The translations under genes and the position numbers were made by a program. From VGBV01 sp963813725 (GTDB lineage: Bacteria > Actinomycetota > Thermoleophilia > Solirubrobacterales > 70-9): a stretch of 64,000 nt of DNA. The notes under the pieces were generated by a model that did not search any database, was not told the DNA's origin, and saw nothing but the letters and a program-made list of their open reading frames with translations. Positions within the stretch are counted from its first letter, which is position 1. Every line of letters starts with the position of its first letter. This document shows, piece after piece, positions 42,674-50,258 of this stretch. The stretch is taken from the NCBI GenBank assembly GCA_963813725.1, contig CAWFAI010000007.1, positions 62,001 to 126,000 on the forward strand, given 5' to 3'.

Positions 42674-43615
42674 TCAGTCGGGCAGAGTCGTCAGCCAGAC
42701 GCCCGACAGAAGCGGTAGCGGCAGGGTCGGGTCGAGGCCGCGCACGGATGCCTCGGCGCCGATGCCGCCGCCCAGCCCGGGCACCGCGCGCAACAGCGGG
42801 TCGCGATCGACGGCACGCAGCGCGGCAGGCGGCAGCTGTCCCGCGATCTGCACCTCTCCCGCGCGCAGCGCCGCCTCCCGCGCCGCCACACCCCCGACGC
42901 GGCGAAAGCCGACCGAGTCGAGGGCGGGGCCGAGCCCCTGGGGACTCCCCCACCAGCCCGGGTTGCGCTCGAGCTCGATCACGCCCTGCCCCCTCGCGTT
43001 GAGCCTGAAGGGGCCGGTACCCGTCCCCGCCCCGGCGCGGAAGCGCGCGCCGGTCCCGCTCTGCGGCCTCAGAGCCTGCGGCGAGACGATCCCCAACCGC
43101 GCGTCGGCCAGTTGGCGGGGCAGGTCCCGGACGGGACGGTCGAGCAGGAAGCGCACCTCGCCGGGCCGGGGTGAGTCCACCGCGAACAGGTCCGGCAGCA
43201 GCCGCGCGCCCGCGGCGGTCGAGGACCAGCGGCGGGAGTTCGCCAGCACGGCGGCGGCGTCGAAGGCGCTGCCGTCCTGGAAGCGGACGCCCCGCCTCAG
43301 GGCCACCGTCCAGACCGTGCGGTCGGCGGAGGGACGCAGCGCGGTGGCGAGACCGGTGCGCAGGCGCCGGCCGCCGTATGGCCCCGACATGACCGCGACC
43401 AGCGGCTCGTGGACCTGGCGGCTGACGATCTGGGCGCTGAGGCTGCGGGCTGCCAGTGGGTCGAGCTGGAACGGCAGCGCCGGCAGCGCGTATGCGACGG
43501 TGCCCGCCCCGCCCGTCGCGGGCAGCCCGGCGGCGCCCTCCGTCTCGGTGCTCTCCCCACCGCACGCCGACAGCAGCAGAGCCGCGGCGCAGGCGATGGA
43601 CAGCGAGGCCTTCAC
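42674..43615 (-). CDS. Solute-binding lipoprotein, family 5 ABC transporter type, short
   Basis: About 313 residues. Lipobox LLLSACGG near residue 18 of a signal peptide starting at GTG 43615. The body shows the family-5 pattern: FQLDPLAARSLSAQIVSRQV, WTVALRRGVRFQDGSAFDAA, GTGPFRLNARGQGVIELERN and WWGSPQGLGPALDSVGFRR. The usual family length is about 500-550, so the C-terminal lobe is shortened. No permease or ATPase genes are next to it, so it may be an orphan or have another role. Confidence 0.72.
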   Translation of the reverse strand: MKASLSIACAAALLLSACGGESTETEGAAGLPATGGAGTVAYALPALPFQLDPLAARSLSAQIVSRQVHEPLVAVMSGPYGGRRLRTGLATALRPSADRTVWTVALRRGVRFQDGSAFDAAAVLANSRRWSSTAAGARLLPDLFAVDSPRPGEVRFLLDRPVRDLPRQLADARLGIVSPQALRPQSGTGARFRAGAGTGTGPFRLNARGQGVIELERNPGWWGSPQGLGPALDSVGFRRVGGVAAREAALRAGEVQIAGQLPPAALRAVDRDPLLRAVPGLGGGIGAEASVRGLDPTLPLPLLSGVWLTTLPD

Positions 43616-43629
43616 AGGCCCGCAGACGC

Positions 43630-43854
43630 CTAGAGCCTGATCAGGATGACCGCGTTCAGTCCCCAGAGGACCGCGAAGAAGATCGTCCACCGGGTCAGGT
43701 TCCGCTCGACCAGGGAGCCCCCGCCGAAGGAACCGCCTCCGCCTCCGATTCCGGCCATGCCGGAGAGGCCCGAGTCCTTGCCCGAGTGCAGGAGGACGAG
43801 GAACACGATTATCACCGAGAGCATGACCTGGACTACGTGCAGGAGGGTCTCCAT
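43630..43854 (-). CDS. secG: Protein translocase subunit SecG
   Basis: 74 residues, a small subunit of the SecYEG channel. Two membrane helices (VVQVMLSVIIVFLVLLHSGK and WTIFFAVLWGLNAVILIRL) flank the typical Gly-rich loop (DSGLSGMAGIGGGGGSFGGG). TACACT ends 8 bases before ATG 43854, matching the leaderless pattern. Confidence 0.88.
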   Translation of the reverse strand: METLLHVVQVMLSVIIVFLVLLHSGKDSGLSGMAGIGGGGGSFGGGSLVERNLTRWTIFFAVLWGLNAVILIRL

Positions 43855-43894
43855 CGCGGGCCAGTGTAGAGAAGGCGCGCCGCCCGGCCGCGGC

Positions 43895-44176
43895 TCAGCC
43901 GCGCTCCTCCAGGCGGTCGATCCGCTTCAGGATCTCGATCGCCTCGCCGCGCAGCTCGCGGTCCATGCGCCGGAAGTCCCGGTCGGTCAGCTTGCCCGAG
44001 GCACGATCGGCCTCGGCGTCGCGGATCTCGCGGTACTTGGCCTCCTTGCGGGCCTCGAGCTCGGCGCGCTCGGAGTCGCGCGGGTCGGGGTCGTCCACCC
44101 CGGCCGCGCGGCGGAGCGGCACGGAGACGAAAAGCGCAACCAAGGCGAGCAGGACGATGGCGAGGAGAAGCTCCAT
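43895..44176 (-). CDS. Small membrane-anchored coiled-coil protein beside the ccm genes
   Basis: About 93 residues: one N-terminal helix (ELLLAIVLLALVALFVSVPL) and a charged helical remainder (RAELEARKEAKYREIRDAEA, TDRDFRRMDRELRGEAIEIL). The layout resembles a reduced CcmI-like protein, and ccmF is 110 bases away, so a part in cytochrome c maturation is inferred. ATG 44176 lies 7 bases after a TAGCCT box. Confidence 0.65.
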   Translation of the reverse strand: MELLLAIVLLALVALFVSVPLRRAAGVDDPDPRDSERAELEARKEAKYREIRDAEADRASGKLTDRDFRRMDRELRGEAIEILKRIDRLEERG

Positions 44177-44239
44177 GGGCGGGAGGCTAGGCCGCACGGT
44201 GTTGGCACGTTGCCGCCGCTGACCCGCCAACCGAGCGGC

Positions 44240-44280
44240 GTTGGCGGGTAAGTCACGCTATGCGTGAGTAAACCGCCAAC
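44240..44280. terminator. Nested dyad after ccmF
   Basis: GTTGGCGG 44240-44247 pairs with CCGCCAAC 44273-44280, and TCACGC/GCGTGA (44253-44267) forms an inner hairpin. It lies 7 bases beyond the ccmF stop on the minus strand and probably ends that transcript. Confidence 0.6.
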
Positions 44281-44286
44281 CTGGGG

Positions 44287-46443
44287 TCAGCGCGGCCCCG
44301 CCCCTTCGAGGTCCAGCTCGCGGCCGACTCGGGCGGCGTAGGCGGCGCGGACGCGGCGGCGGGCCTCGGCGGAGGGCCACAGGGCGAGCATGGCGCCGCC
44401 GAGGGCGAGGAGGGCGCCGATCCAGATCCAGACGACCAGCGGGTTGACGATCACCCGGAAGGTGGCGGGAGGCGGGTTCTCGGCGTACTGCTCGGCCAGA
44501 GCCAGGATCGCGATCCCCTGGGCGTCGGCGGGAAGGTCGGCGAGCTGGCGGTTGCCGCGGGCGATGTCGTCGTCGAGGGTGGAGAGGTCTGGCTGGAAGG
44601 CCGCCCAGAAGTCCTCCCCGGCGCCCGAGCGGAGGCCGATCTCGCTGGTCGCCTCGCCCTCGAAGTACCGGCCCAGCGGGCCCGCCATCGGGTCCTGGGT
44701 GGGGTAGTAGTTGCGAGCCGGCGCGAGCAGGGCGAACTGCTCGCCGTCCTTGCGGACGTCCAGCGTGGCCGCGAACGCGATCCGCTCGTTTTCGGGGTCG
44801 GCGTCGAGGCCTTTGTAGGTGACCTCGTAGTCGCCGACGGTGGCCGATTCCCCCACATCCAGGCGCAGGTCGCTGTTGGTCTGGAAGCTCGACGAGGCCG
44901 CGATCCCGACCAGCAGGATCGCGATCCCGACGTGGACCACATAGCCGCCATAGCGGCGCCGGTTGCGCCCGATCGCGCCCAGCAGGGCGGCCGGGTAGCG
45001 CTCGCCGGTCAGCGCGCGGCGTGCCGAGCCCGCCCGCCAGAACTCCTGGCCCAGCGCAACCAGCGTGAAGGCGGCGAAGGAGAACAGGAACAGGGCCCAG
45101 GGGCTGTCGGCGGCGTCGGTGAAGACCGCCAGAGCGACGGCCGCGACGGCCGCGGCCGCCGCCGGAGGCACCAGCAGCCGCCGCACGGCCTGGGCGCTGA
45201 GCCGCCCCCACGCCAGCAGCGGGCCGATGCCGGTGAACAGCACCAGCAGGACCCCGATCGGCGTCACGTAGCGGTCGAACCAGGGCGAGCCCAGCGACGA
45301 GCGGGTGCCCGTGAAGAACTCGGCGATCAGCGGGAAGAAGGTGCCCCAGAAGACGACCGCCGCCAGACCCACCAGCAGGAGGTTGTTGACCAGGAAGATG
45401 GCCTCGCGCGAGAGCGCCGAGGTGATCCGCCGCTCGGGCCGCAGGTCCGCCAGCCGGCTGACGATCAGCGCGGTGGCGCCTATCGCCACGATCCCGATCA
45501 GCACCAGCAGCGGCCCGCCGACCGTCGAGGCCCCGAAGGCGTGGATCGACTGCAGGATCCCCGAGCGCACCAGGAAGGTGCCGAGCAGCGCCAGCACGAA
45601 GGCGCCGCAGATCAGGCTCACGTTCCAGACCTTGAGCATGCCCCGGCGCTCCTGGACCATGATCGAGTGGATGAACGCGGTCGTCACCAGCCACGGCATC
45701 AGCGCCGCGTTCTCGACCGGGTCCCAGCCCCAGTAGCCGCCCCAGCCGAGCTCCTCGTAGGACCAGCGTGAGCCCAGCAGCAGCCCGAGCCCCAGGAAGA
45801 GCCAGGCGGTGAGCGCGAAACGGCGGGTGACGCGGATCCAGCTGGCGTCCAGCCTGCGTGCCACCAGCGCGCCGATCGCGAACGCGAACGGGATCGAGAG
45901 CAGGACGTAGCCCGTGTAGAGCATCGGCGGGTGGATGACCATGTAGGGGTTGCGCAGCAGCGGCGTCAGCCCCGCGCCCTCGACCGGGGCCGGCGACAGC
46001 TCCGAGAACGGCGGCGCCGCGAACAGCATCAGCCCGATGAAGAAGGACCCGATCCCCATCAACACCGCCGTCGCCCAGGGAACCAGCTCACGGTGGCGGC
46101 GCCGGGTCAGGTAGAGGACGGCGCTGGCAGCCAGCGACAGCACCCAGGCCCACAGCAGCAGCGAGCCCTCCTGGCTCGACCACATCGCGGTCAGCTTGTA
46201 GAAGGTCGGCGTGGTCGTCGATGAGTGCTCGGCGACCACCTCGAAGCCGAAGTCGTCGCGCAGGAAGGCCGACTCCAGCACCACGACCGCGGTCGTCAGC
46301 AGCGCCGCAAGGGAGTAGACGCCGCGCCGGGCCGCGTCCACCCAGCGGCGGTCACCGCTGACGCCCCCGTAGAGGGCGGCGCCGGCCGCGAACAGCGCGA
46401 CCAGCAGCGCCGCGGCGAGGGTTGCCGAGCCGAGCGCGATCAT
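44287..46443 (-). CDS. ccmF: Cytochrome c heme lyase CcmF
   Basis: About 718 residues, with about 15 membrane helices. It joins heme to apocytochrome c outside the membrane. SSQEGSLLLWAWVLSLAAS, RNPYMVIHPPMLYTGYVLLS with the conserved His, and the WWD domain WGGYWGWDPVENAALMPWL are present. The C-terminal half has a large extracellular domain (DVGESATVGDYEVTYKGLDA, FALLAPARNYYPTQDP). It is 4 bases from the ccmE gene upstream. The partners tlpA and ccmH are 3-6 kb away on the other strand. Confidence 0.93.
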   Translation of the reverse strand: MIALGSATLAAALLVALFAAGAALYGGVSGDRRWVDAARRGVYSLAALLTTAVVVLESAFLRDDFGFEVVAEHSSTTTPTFYKLTAMWSSQEGSLLLWAWVLSLAASAVLYLTRRRHRELVPWATAVLMGIGSFFIGLMLFAAPPFSELSPAPVEGAGLTPLLRNPYMVIHPPMLYTGYVLLSIPFAFAIGALVARRLDASWIRVTRRFALTAWLFLGLGLLLGSRWSYEELGWGGYWGWDPVENAALMPWLVTTAFIHSIMVQERRGMLKVWNVSLICGAFVLALLGTFLVRSGILQSIHAFGASTVGGPLLVLIGIVAIGATALIVSRLADLRPERRITSALSREAIFLVNNLLLVGLAAVVFWGTFFPLIAEFFTGTRSSLGSPWFDRYVTPIGVLLVLFTGIGPLLAWGRLSAQAVRRLLVPPAAAAAVAAVALAVFTDAADSPWALFLFSFAAFTLVALGQEFWRAGSARRALTGERYPAALLGAIGRNRRRYGGYVVHVGIAILLVGIAASSSFQTNSDLRLDVGESATVGDYEVTYKGLDADPENERIAFAATLDVRKDGEQFALLAPARNYYPTQDPMAGPLGRYFEGEATSEIGLRSGAGEDFWAAFQPDLSTLDDDIARGNRQLADLPADAQGIAILALAEQYAENPPPATFRVIVNPLVVWIWIGALLALGGAMLALWPSAEARRRVRAAYAARVGRELDLEGAGPR

Positions 46444-46447
46444 CGGC

Positions 46448-46870
46448 TCACTCGATGATCACGTGCTCGGGGTCGGCCTCCGCCTCTTCCTGGAACTTCG
46501 AGGGGCACTTCGTGATCAGGCTGTCGTGCTCGGCGACGAAGGTGCCCTCGGTGAGCTTGCCGGTGACGATCACCTCGCGCCCGTCGCGGAACGGGTCCGG
46601 CACCGTGCCCGTGTAGGTGACCGGAAGGGCGCTGGAGCCGTCGCGATCGGAGATCTGGAAGGCGAGCCGCTCGTCGGTGCGCTCGATCGTGCCCGGGATC
46701 ACCTTGCCGGTCAGGTCGTACGTCTCACCCGAGCCCGAGGCGAGCACGTCGGAGGGCTCGCGCGCCTCGGTCGAGGCGCTGAAGGACGTGTAGACGAGCC
46801 CGGCCGCCAGCAGCACGGCCGCCGACAGCGCCACCACGAGACGGATCTTTCTCTTGCGGGCGGGGTCCAT
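46448..46870 (-). CDS. ccmE: Heme chaperone CcmE, cysteine-type variant
   Basis: About 140 residues. An N-terminal anchor (KIRLVVALSAAVLLAAGLVY) and an OB-fold (YDLTGKVIPGTIERTDERLA, PVTYTGTVPDPFRDGREVIV) lead to LTEGTFVAEHDSLITKCPSK and a short tail. The heme-binding His of the classical HxxxY motif is replaced by Cys in ITKCPSKF, as in the CxxxY group, but with Phe in the Tyr place. ATG 46870 lies about 10 bases after GATAAT. Confidence 0.85.
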   Translation of the reverse strand: MDPARKRKIRLVVALSAAVLLAAGLVYTSFSASTEAREPSDVLASGSGETYDLTGKVIPGTIERTDERLAFQISDRDGSSALPVTYTGTVPDPFRDGREVIVTGKLTEGTFVAEHDSLITKCPSKFQEEAEADPEHVIIE

Positions 46871-46907
46871 ACCGACCCGCGATTATCGCAATGTCAAAAT
46901 CCCCGCT

Positions 46908-47618
46908 ATGCCTGACGACAAGGTGCTTCTGATCACGGGCGCCTCCAGCGGCATCGGGGCGCAGATCGCCAGGCGGGCCGCCGAGGCCGGCTACAGGCTC
47001 GTGCTGAGCGCCCGCCGCGAGCAGAAGCTGACCGCCCTCGCGTCCGAGCTCGGCGGCGACGATCGCGCAACTGCGGTTCGCTGCGACGTAACCCAGTGGG
47101 ACGAGGTACAGAAGCTCGCGGCTACCGCCGTCGAGCGGTTCGGGCGCCTCGACGCCGTCGCGGCCAACGCCGGGTTCGGCGCCCAGCGAGGCTTCCTGGA
47201 AGAGTCGCCCGAGCACTGGCGCTCGATGGTCCTGACCAACGTGCTCGGTGTCGCGCTGACGATCCGCGCGACCCTCCCCACCCTGCTGGAGGCGAATGGC
47301 GGCCACTATCTGATCACCGGCTCGGTTGCCGGGCGCCGCGCCCTGCCGGGCTCGCTCTATTCCTCGACCAAGTGGGCGGTCAGCGGCATGGCCGAGAGCC
47401 TGCGCCAGGAGCTGCGCCAGATCCACGAGAACGAAACGATCCGGGTGACTCTGATCGCCCCGGGGATGGTGGACACCGACTTCTTCGAGAACCGGCCGGG
47501 CACCGACCGCGCCCTCGCCGACGACGACATCGCCCGCGCCGCGCTGTGGGCGCTGGAGCAACCCGACGGCGTGGACGTGAATGAGATCCTGATCAGGCCA
47601 AGTGCGCAGGCGACCTAG
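46908..47618 (+). CDS. Short-chain dehydrogenase/reductase
   Basis: About 236 residues. LLITGASSGIGAQIARRAAE, VLSARREQKL (favouring NADPH), VAANAGFGAQRGFLEE, ITGSVAGRRALPGSLYSS and YSSTKWAVSGMAESLRQEL give the catalytic Ser-Tyr-Lys set. APGMVDTDFFENRP and the closing WALEQPDGVDVNEILIRP match the YdfG-like group acting on hydroxy acids and similar. It is divergent from ccmE with a 37-base gap. Confidence 0.9.
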   Translation: MPDDKVLLITGASSGIGAQIARRAAEAGYRLVLSARREQKLTALASELGGDDRATAVRCDVTQWDEVQKLAATAVERFGRLDAVAANAGFGAQRGFLEESPEHWRSMVLTNVLGVALTIRATLPTLLEANGGHYLITGSVAGRRALPGSLYSSTKWAVSGMAESLRQELRQIHENETIRVTLIAPGMVDTDFFENRPGTDRALADDDIARAALWALEQPDGVDVNEILIRPSAQAT

Positions 47619-47664
47619 CCGCATAGGATGGCGCGGCTTCGATCCGCGACCTTTGGAGGGGACG

Positions 47665-48120
47665 ATGTTCCGACCGCGCCGCTTCGCCCTGGCCCTGATC
47701 GCTGTGTCGGCGGTGGCTCTGGCCGCCTGCGACGGCGATACCGCCGAGAACAACGACTACGTGGACCAGGTCAACGAGGTCAGCTCGACGCTGCTCACCA
47801 GCGTGCAGTCGCTGCCCGCAACCGGGGGTTCGCCCAAGCAGATCTCGGCCGCGCTGGAGCGGGTCTCGGCCGAGGTCGGCACCGCCGCCACGGACCTCGA
47901 CGGCATCGAGCCGCCGGAGGACGTCGCGAGCCTGCACGACGAGATCGTCACCGACCTCAACACGCTCAAGGACGAAGCCACCAACGCCGCCAACGAGGTC
48001 TCGGCGGGCGGGGCCGCGGCCGCGGTCGGGGTCGTGGCCCAGTTCGTCGCCGAGGCGAGCCGGATCGGCGGCGAGATCGACTCCACGATCACCGAGATCA
48101 ACCAGGAGTTGCAGGGCTGA
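47665..48120 (+). CDS. Secreted lipoprotein, unknown
   Basis: About 151 residues. Signal peptide with lipobox LALIAVSAVALAACDGD, followed by helical segments (YVDQVNEVSSTLLTSVQSLP, ALERVSAEVGTAATDLDGIE, VAQFVAEASRIGGEIDSTIT). No family recognised. ATG 47665 has GGAGGGG 4 bases upstream. It resembles the lipoprotein at 54509 in layout. Confidence 0.75.
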   Translation: MFRPRRFALALIAVSAVALAACDGDTAENNDYVDQVNEVSSTLLTSVQSLPATGGSPKQISAALERVSAEVGTAATDLDGIEPPEDVASLHDEIVTDLNTLKDEATNAANEVSAGGAAAAVGVVAQFVAEASRIGGEIDSTITEINQELQG

Positions 48121-48192
48121 CCGGGGGCGCGCTGGCCCGCCTGGACGACTAGCCGCGGCGTAGGCGCGCCGACAGCGACGCCAGCCGCGCCA

Positions 48193-48552
48193 TCAGGCCT
48201 GCCCCCCGCTCTTGGCCTTGGGCTTCTTCGGGGGCAGCGAAGAGGCGTAGGCCGCGCCGGCCTCGACCCAGCCCGCGAGCCGGCCGTCGTCCGCCGTGAC
48301 CTCGGGCGAGACGTAGACCGCCGTCTTCATCGGCTTGCCTGTGAAGTCCATCGGCCGCACGCCCTCCTCGCCCAGCGCCTTCGGCCCCTCATCGGGACCG
48401 AGCCGCACCATCAGGTCCTCCCCGATCACACCGCAGCACATGTTGCCGGCGAGCATGAACGCAATCCCGCCGAACATCTGCCTCTCGCTCAGGTCGCTGT
48501 GGGGAGCCAGCACCTCGCGCACCCGGTCGGCGAGCGCCTCGTCGTAGGCCAT
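48193..48552 (-). CDS. TfoX N-terminal domain protein
   Basis: About 119 residues of the TfoX/Sxy N-terminal family: AYDEALADRVREVLAPHSDL, SERQMFGGIAFMLAGNMCCG, VIGEDLMVRLGPDEG, VRPMDFTGKPMKTAVYVSPE. Proteins with only this domain are common in actinobacteria, but their function is not settled. ATG 48552 lies 8 bases after TAGGCT. The C-terminus is Lys-rich. Confidence 0.87.
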   Translation of the reverse strand: MAYDEALADRVREVLAPHSDLSERQMFGGIAFMLAGNMCCGVIGEDLMVRLGPDEGPKALGEEGVRPMDFTGKPMKTAVYVSPEVTADDGRLAGWVEAGAAYASSLPPKKPKAKSGGQA

Positions 48553-48604
48553 CGTGGCCCAGCCTACCGTTGCCGGGCGCGGCGCGGACAGGTCTGCCCG
48601 CTGG

Positions 48605-49072
48605 CTACGCCTTCGAACCGGCTTTCGGTTCCGATCGAGGCCGGGAAGCGCCATCCGGCTTCTCGTCGCCCGAGCTGGCGTCGGCGGCGTCGGCCTCGGC
48701 CAGCTTGCGCTTGGCCTCGCGCCGCCGCCCCTCGAGGAACTTCGCGGCCAGGCGGCTCAGCGGACGGAAGGGCAGCACGATCCCGGCGACGTTGCCCGCG
48801 TACTCGATGTGGCCCATCTTGTCGAGCAGGTCGCTGGCCTCGCGCCGCTCGCGGGCGCTCAGGTTCTTGCCGGGGCGGCCCTCGGACTTCCTCGCCAGCT
48901 CGAACAGGCGGGCGCGGTCCTGGGGCTCCAGGCGGATCCAATGGCGGCGGGTTGTCAGCAGCACGTCGGCCAGCATCACCACCCACAGGCGCTTGGCCAG
49001 CCAGCGGCTCCGCATGGCGGTCTTGCGGCCGAGCCCGCCGGCCCTTCGCCCTATCCACCTGAGGAAGCCCAT
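48605..49072 (-). CDS. Conserved-looking basic protein, unknown
   Basis: About 155 residues. RWLAKRLWVVMLADVLLTTR is followed by HWIRLEPQDRARLFELARKS, NLSARERREASDLLDKMGHI and EYAGNVAGIVLPFRPLSRLA, then a charged, disordered tail. No known domain recognised. It ends 52 bases before the TfoX start and begins near tRNA-Gly. Confidence 0.6.
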   Translation of the reverse strand: MGFLRWIGRRAGGLGRKTAMRSRWLAKRLWVVMLADVLLTTRRHWIRLEPQDRARLFELARKSEGRPGKNLSARERREASDLLDKMGHIEYAGNVAGIVLPFRPLSRLAAKFLEGRRREAKRKLAEADAADASSGDEKPDGASRPRSEPKAGSKA

Positions 49073-49118
49073 TCGACCGTCTTACCCCTATCGCCGGAAC
49101 GCACACACGAGCGCGAGA

Positions 49119-49191
49119 AGCGGACGACGGGACTTGAACCCGCTACCTCGAGCTTGGGAAGCTCGCGCTCTACCAGGTGAGCTACGTCCGC
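49119..49191 (-). tRNA. tRNA-Gly (anticodon CCC)
   Basis: 73 bases on the minus strand. The acceptor GCGGACG pairs with CGTCCGC, discriminator T, no encoded CCA. The anticodon stem CGAGC/GCTCG encloses TTCCCAA, giving anticodon CCC. The D arm is GCTCACCTGGTAGAGC and the T arm GCGGGTTCAAGTCCCGT. Confidence 0.95.
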
Positions 49192-49259
49192 AGGGGGCCC
49201 ATTCTAGGTCCGCTTTCGGGGTCCGGCGGAGATCGCGCGCGGGCTAGCCTTGTGTCCGA

Positions 49260-49790
49260 ATGGGCGCGCGCACATTCATCGTCTTCCTGCTCGTGCTCGC
49301 GGTGCTGGGGCTGCTCGGCTACGGGCTGCTGAGCAAGGGCGAGGAGGCCCTGGCCGTCGGCGACGAGGCCCCCGACAAGGAGCTGAGCACGCTCGACGGG
49401 ACCGGTACGGGCAGCCTCGCCGACTACCGCGGCGAGTGGGTGCTGGTCAACTTCTGGGCCTCGTGGTGCGAGCCGTGCCGCAGCGAGGCGCCGGCGCTGG
49501 AGGAGTTCCACCGCTCCCACCCCGACGGGTTCACCGTGGTGGGCATCAACCTGGACGACAACACAGGCGACGCGGGCGCCTTCGTCGAGGAGTACGGGCT
49601 CACCTACCCCCAGCTCCGCGACGGGGACGGGCGCGAGCGACGGGACGCCTACGGCATGACCGGCTTCCCCGAGTCCTTCCTGGTCGACCCCGAGGGGCGC
49701 ATCGCGTTGATCCGCCGTGGCCCGGTGGACGATGCCTACCTGGCCGAATTCGTGGAGCCGAAGGTGCCGGATTCGAAGGCGCCCAAGTGA
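49260..49790 (+). CDS. TlpA/CcmG-like membrane thioredoxin
   Basis: About 176 residues. An N-terminal anchor (TFIVFLLVLAVLGLLGYGLL) is followed by a thioredoxin domain: YRGEWVLVNFWASWCEPCRS (CEPC active site), FTVVGINLDDNTGDAGAFVE and AYGMTGFPESFLVDPEGRIA. It probably keeps apocytochrome c thiols reduced outside the membrane, as it is coupled to ccmH. ATG 49260 lies 9 bases after TAGCCT. Its TGA overlaps the ccmH start. Confidence 0.9.
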   Translation: MGARTFIVFLLVLAVLGLLGYGLLSKGEEALAVGDEAPDKELSTLDGTGTGSLADYRGEWVLVNFWASWCEPCRSEAPALEEFHRSHPDGFTVVGINLDDNTGDAGAFVEEYGLTYPQLRDGDGRERRDAYGMTGFPESFLVDPEGRIALIRRGPVDDAYLAEFVEPKVPDSKAPK

Positions 49791-50227
49791 GGCTCGCCGC
49801 CGCGATCGCGGCGCTGGCCCTGCTCGCCCCTGCGGCGGCCGGCGCCCAGCAGGCGACCCTGCCCGACATCGAGGACGAGGTCATGTGCCCGATCTGCGGC
49901 ACCACCCTGGAGCTCTCGGACTCGCCCCAGGCCGAGCGCGAGCGCGAGCTGATCCGCGGCCTGATCGCCGAGGGCCGCTCGAAGGATGAGATCAAGGACG
50001 CGCTGGTCGCCGAGTACGGCGAGGACGTCCTCGCGGTGCCCGACTCCGACGGCTTCGACCTCACGGCGTGGGTGATCCCCGCGCTCGGCATCGGCATCGC
50101 CGCGGCGGCGGTCGGCTTCGCGATCGCGCGGCTGGCGCGCCGCCGCGACGGCGGCGAGGGAAGCGGAGAGCTGGAGCCGGACGAGGCCGCCCGGCTGGAG
50201 CGCGACATGTCCTCCTACGACCTCTAG
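49787..50227 (+). CDS. ccmH: Cytochrome c maturation protein CcmH
   Basis: About 146 residues. A signal peptide (AAIAALALLAPAAAGA) leads to the CcmH domain DEVMCPICGTTLELSDSPQA with the CxxC, then RELIRGLIAEGRSKDEIKDA and LVAEYGEDVLAVPD, and a membrane helix (AWVIPALGIGIAAAAVGFAI). It presents the apocytochrome to CcmF. GTG 49787 overlaps the tlpA stop (GTGA). The cluster is split from ccmF/ccmE by about 3 kb. Confidence 0.9.
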   Translation: MRLAAAIAALALLAPAAAGAQQATLPDIEDEVMCPICGTTLELSDSPQAERERELIRGLIAEGRSKDEIKDALVAEYGEDVLAVPDSDGFDLTAWVIPALGIGIAAAAVGFAIARLARRRDGGEGSGELEPDEAARLERDMSSYDL

Positions 50228-50258
50228 CGAGACCGCGCGGCACGTCCCAGCAGAACGC

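Noticed and set aside
44222..44248. Repeated ACCCGCCAAC considered as a regulator-binding site
   Set aside because: The copies are explained as arms of the hairpin after ccmF.
49081..49200. tRNA-Gly as an integration site of a mobile element
   Set aside because: No integrase, no repeated tRNA 3' end and no foreign-looking gene block beside it.
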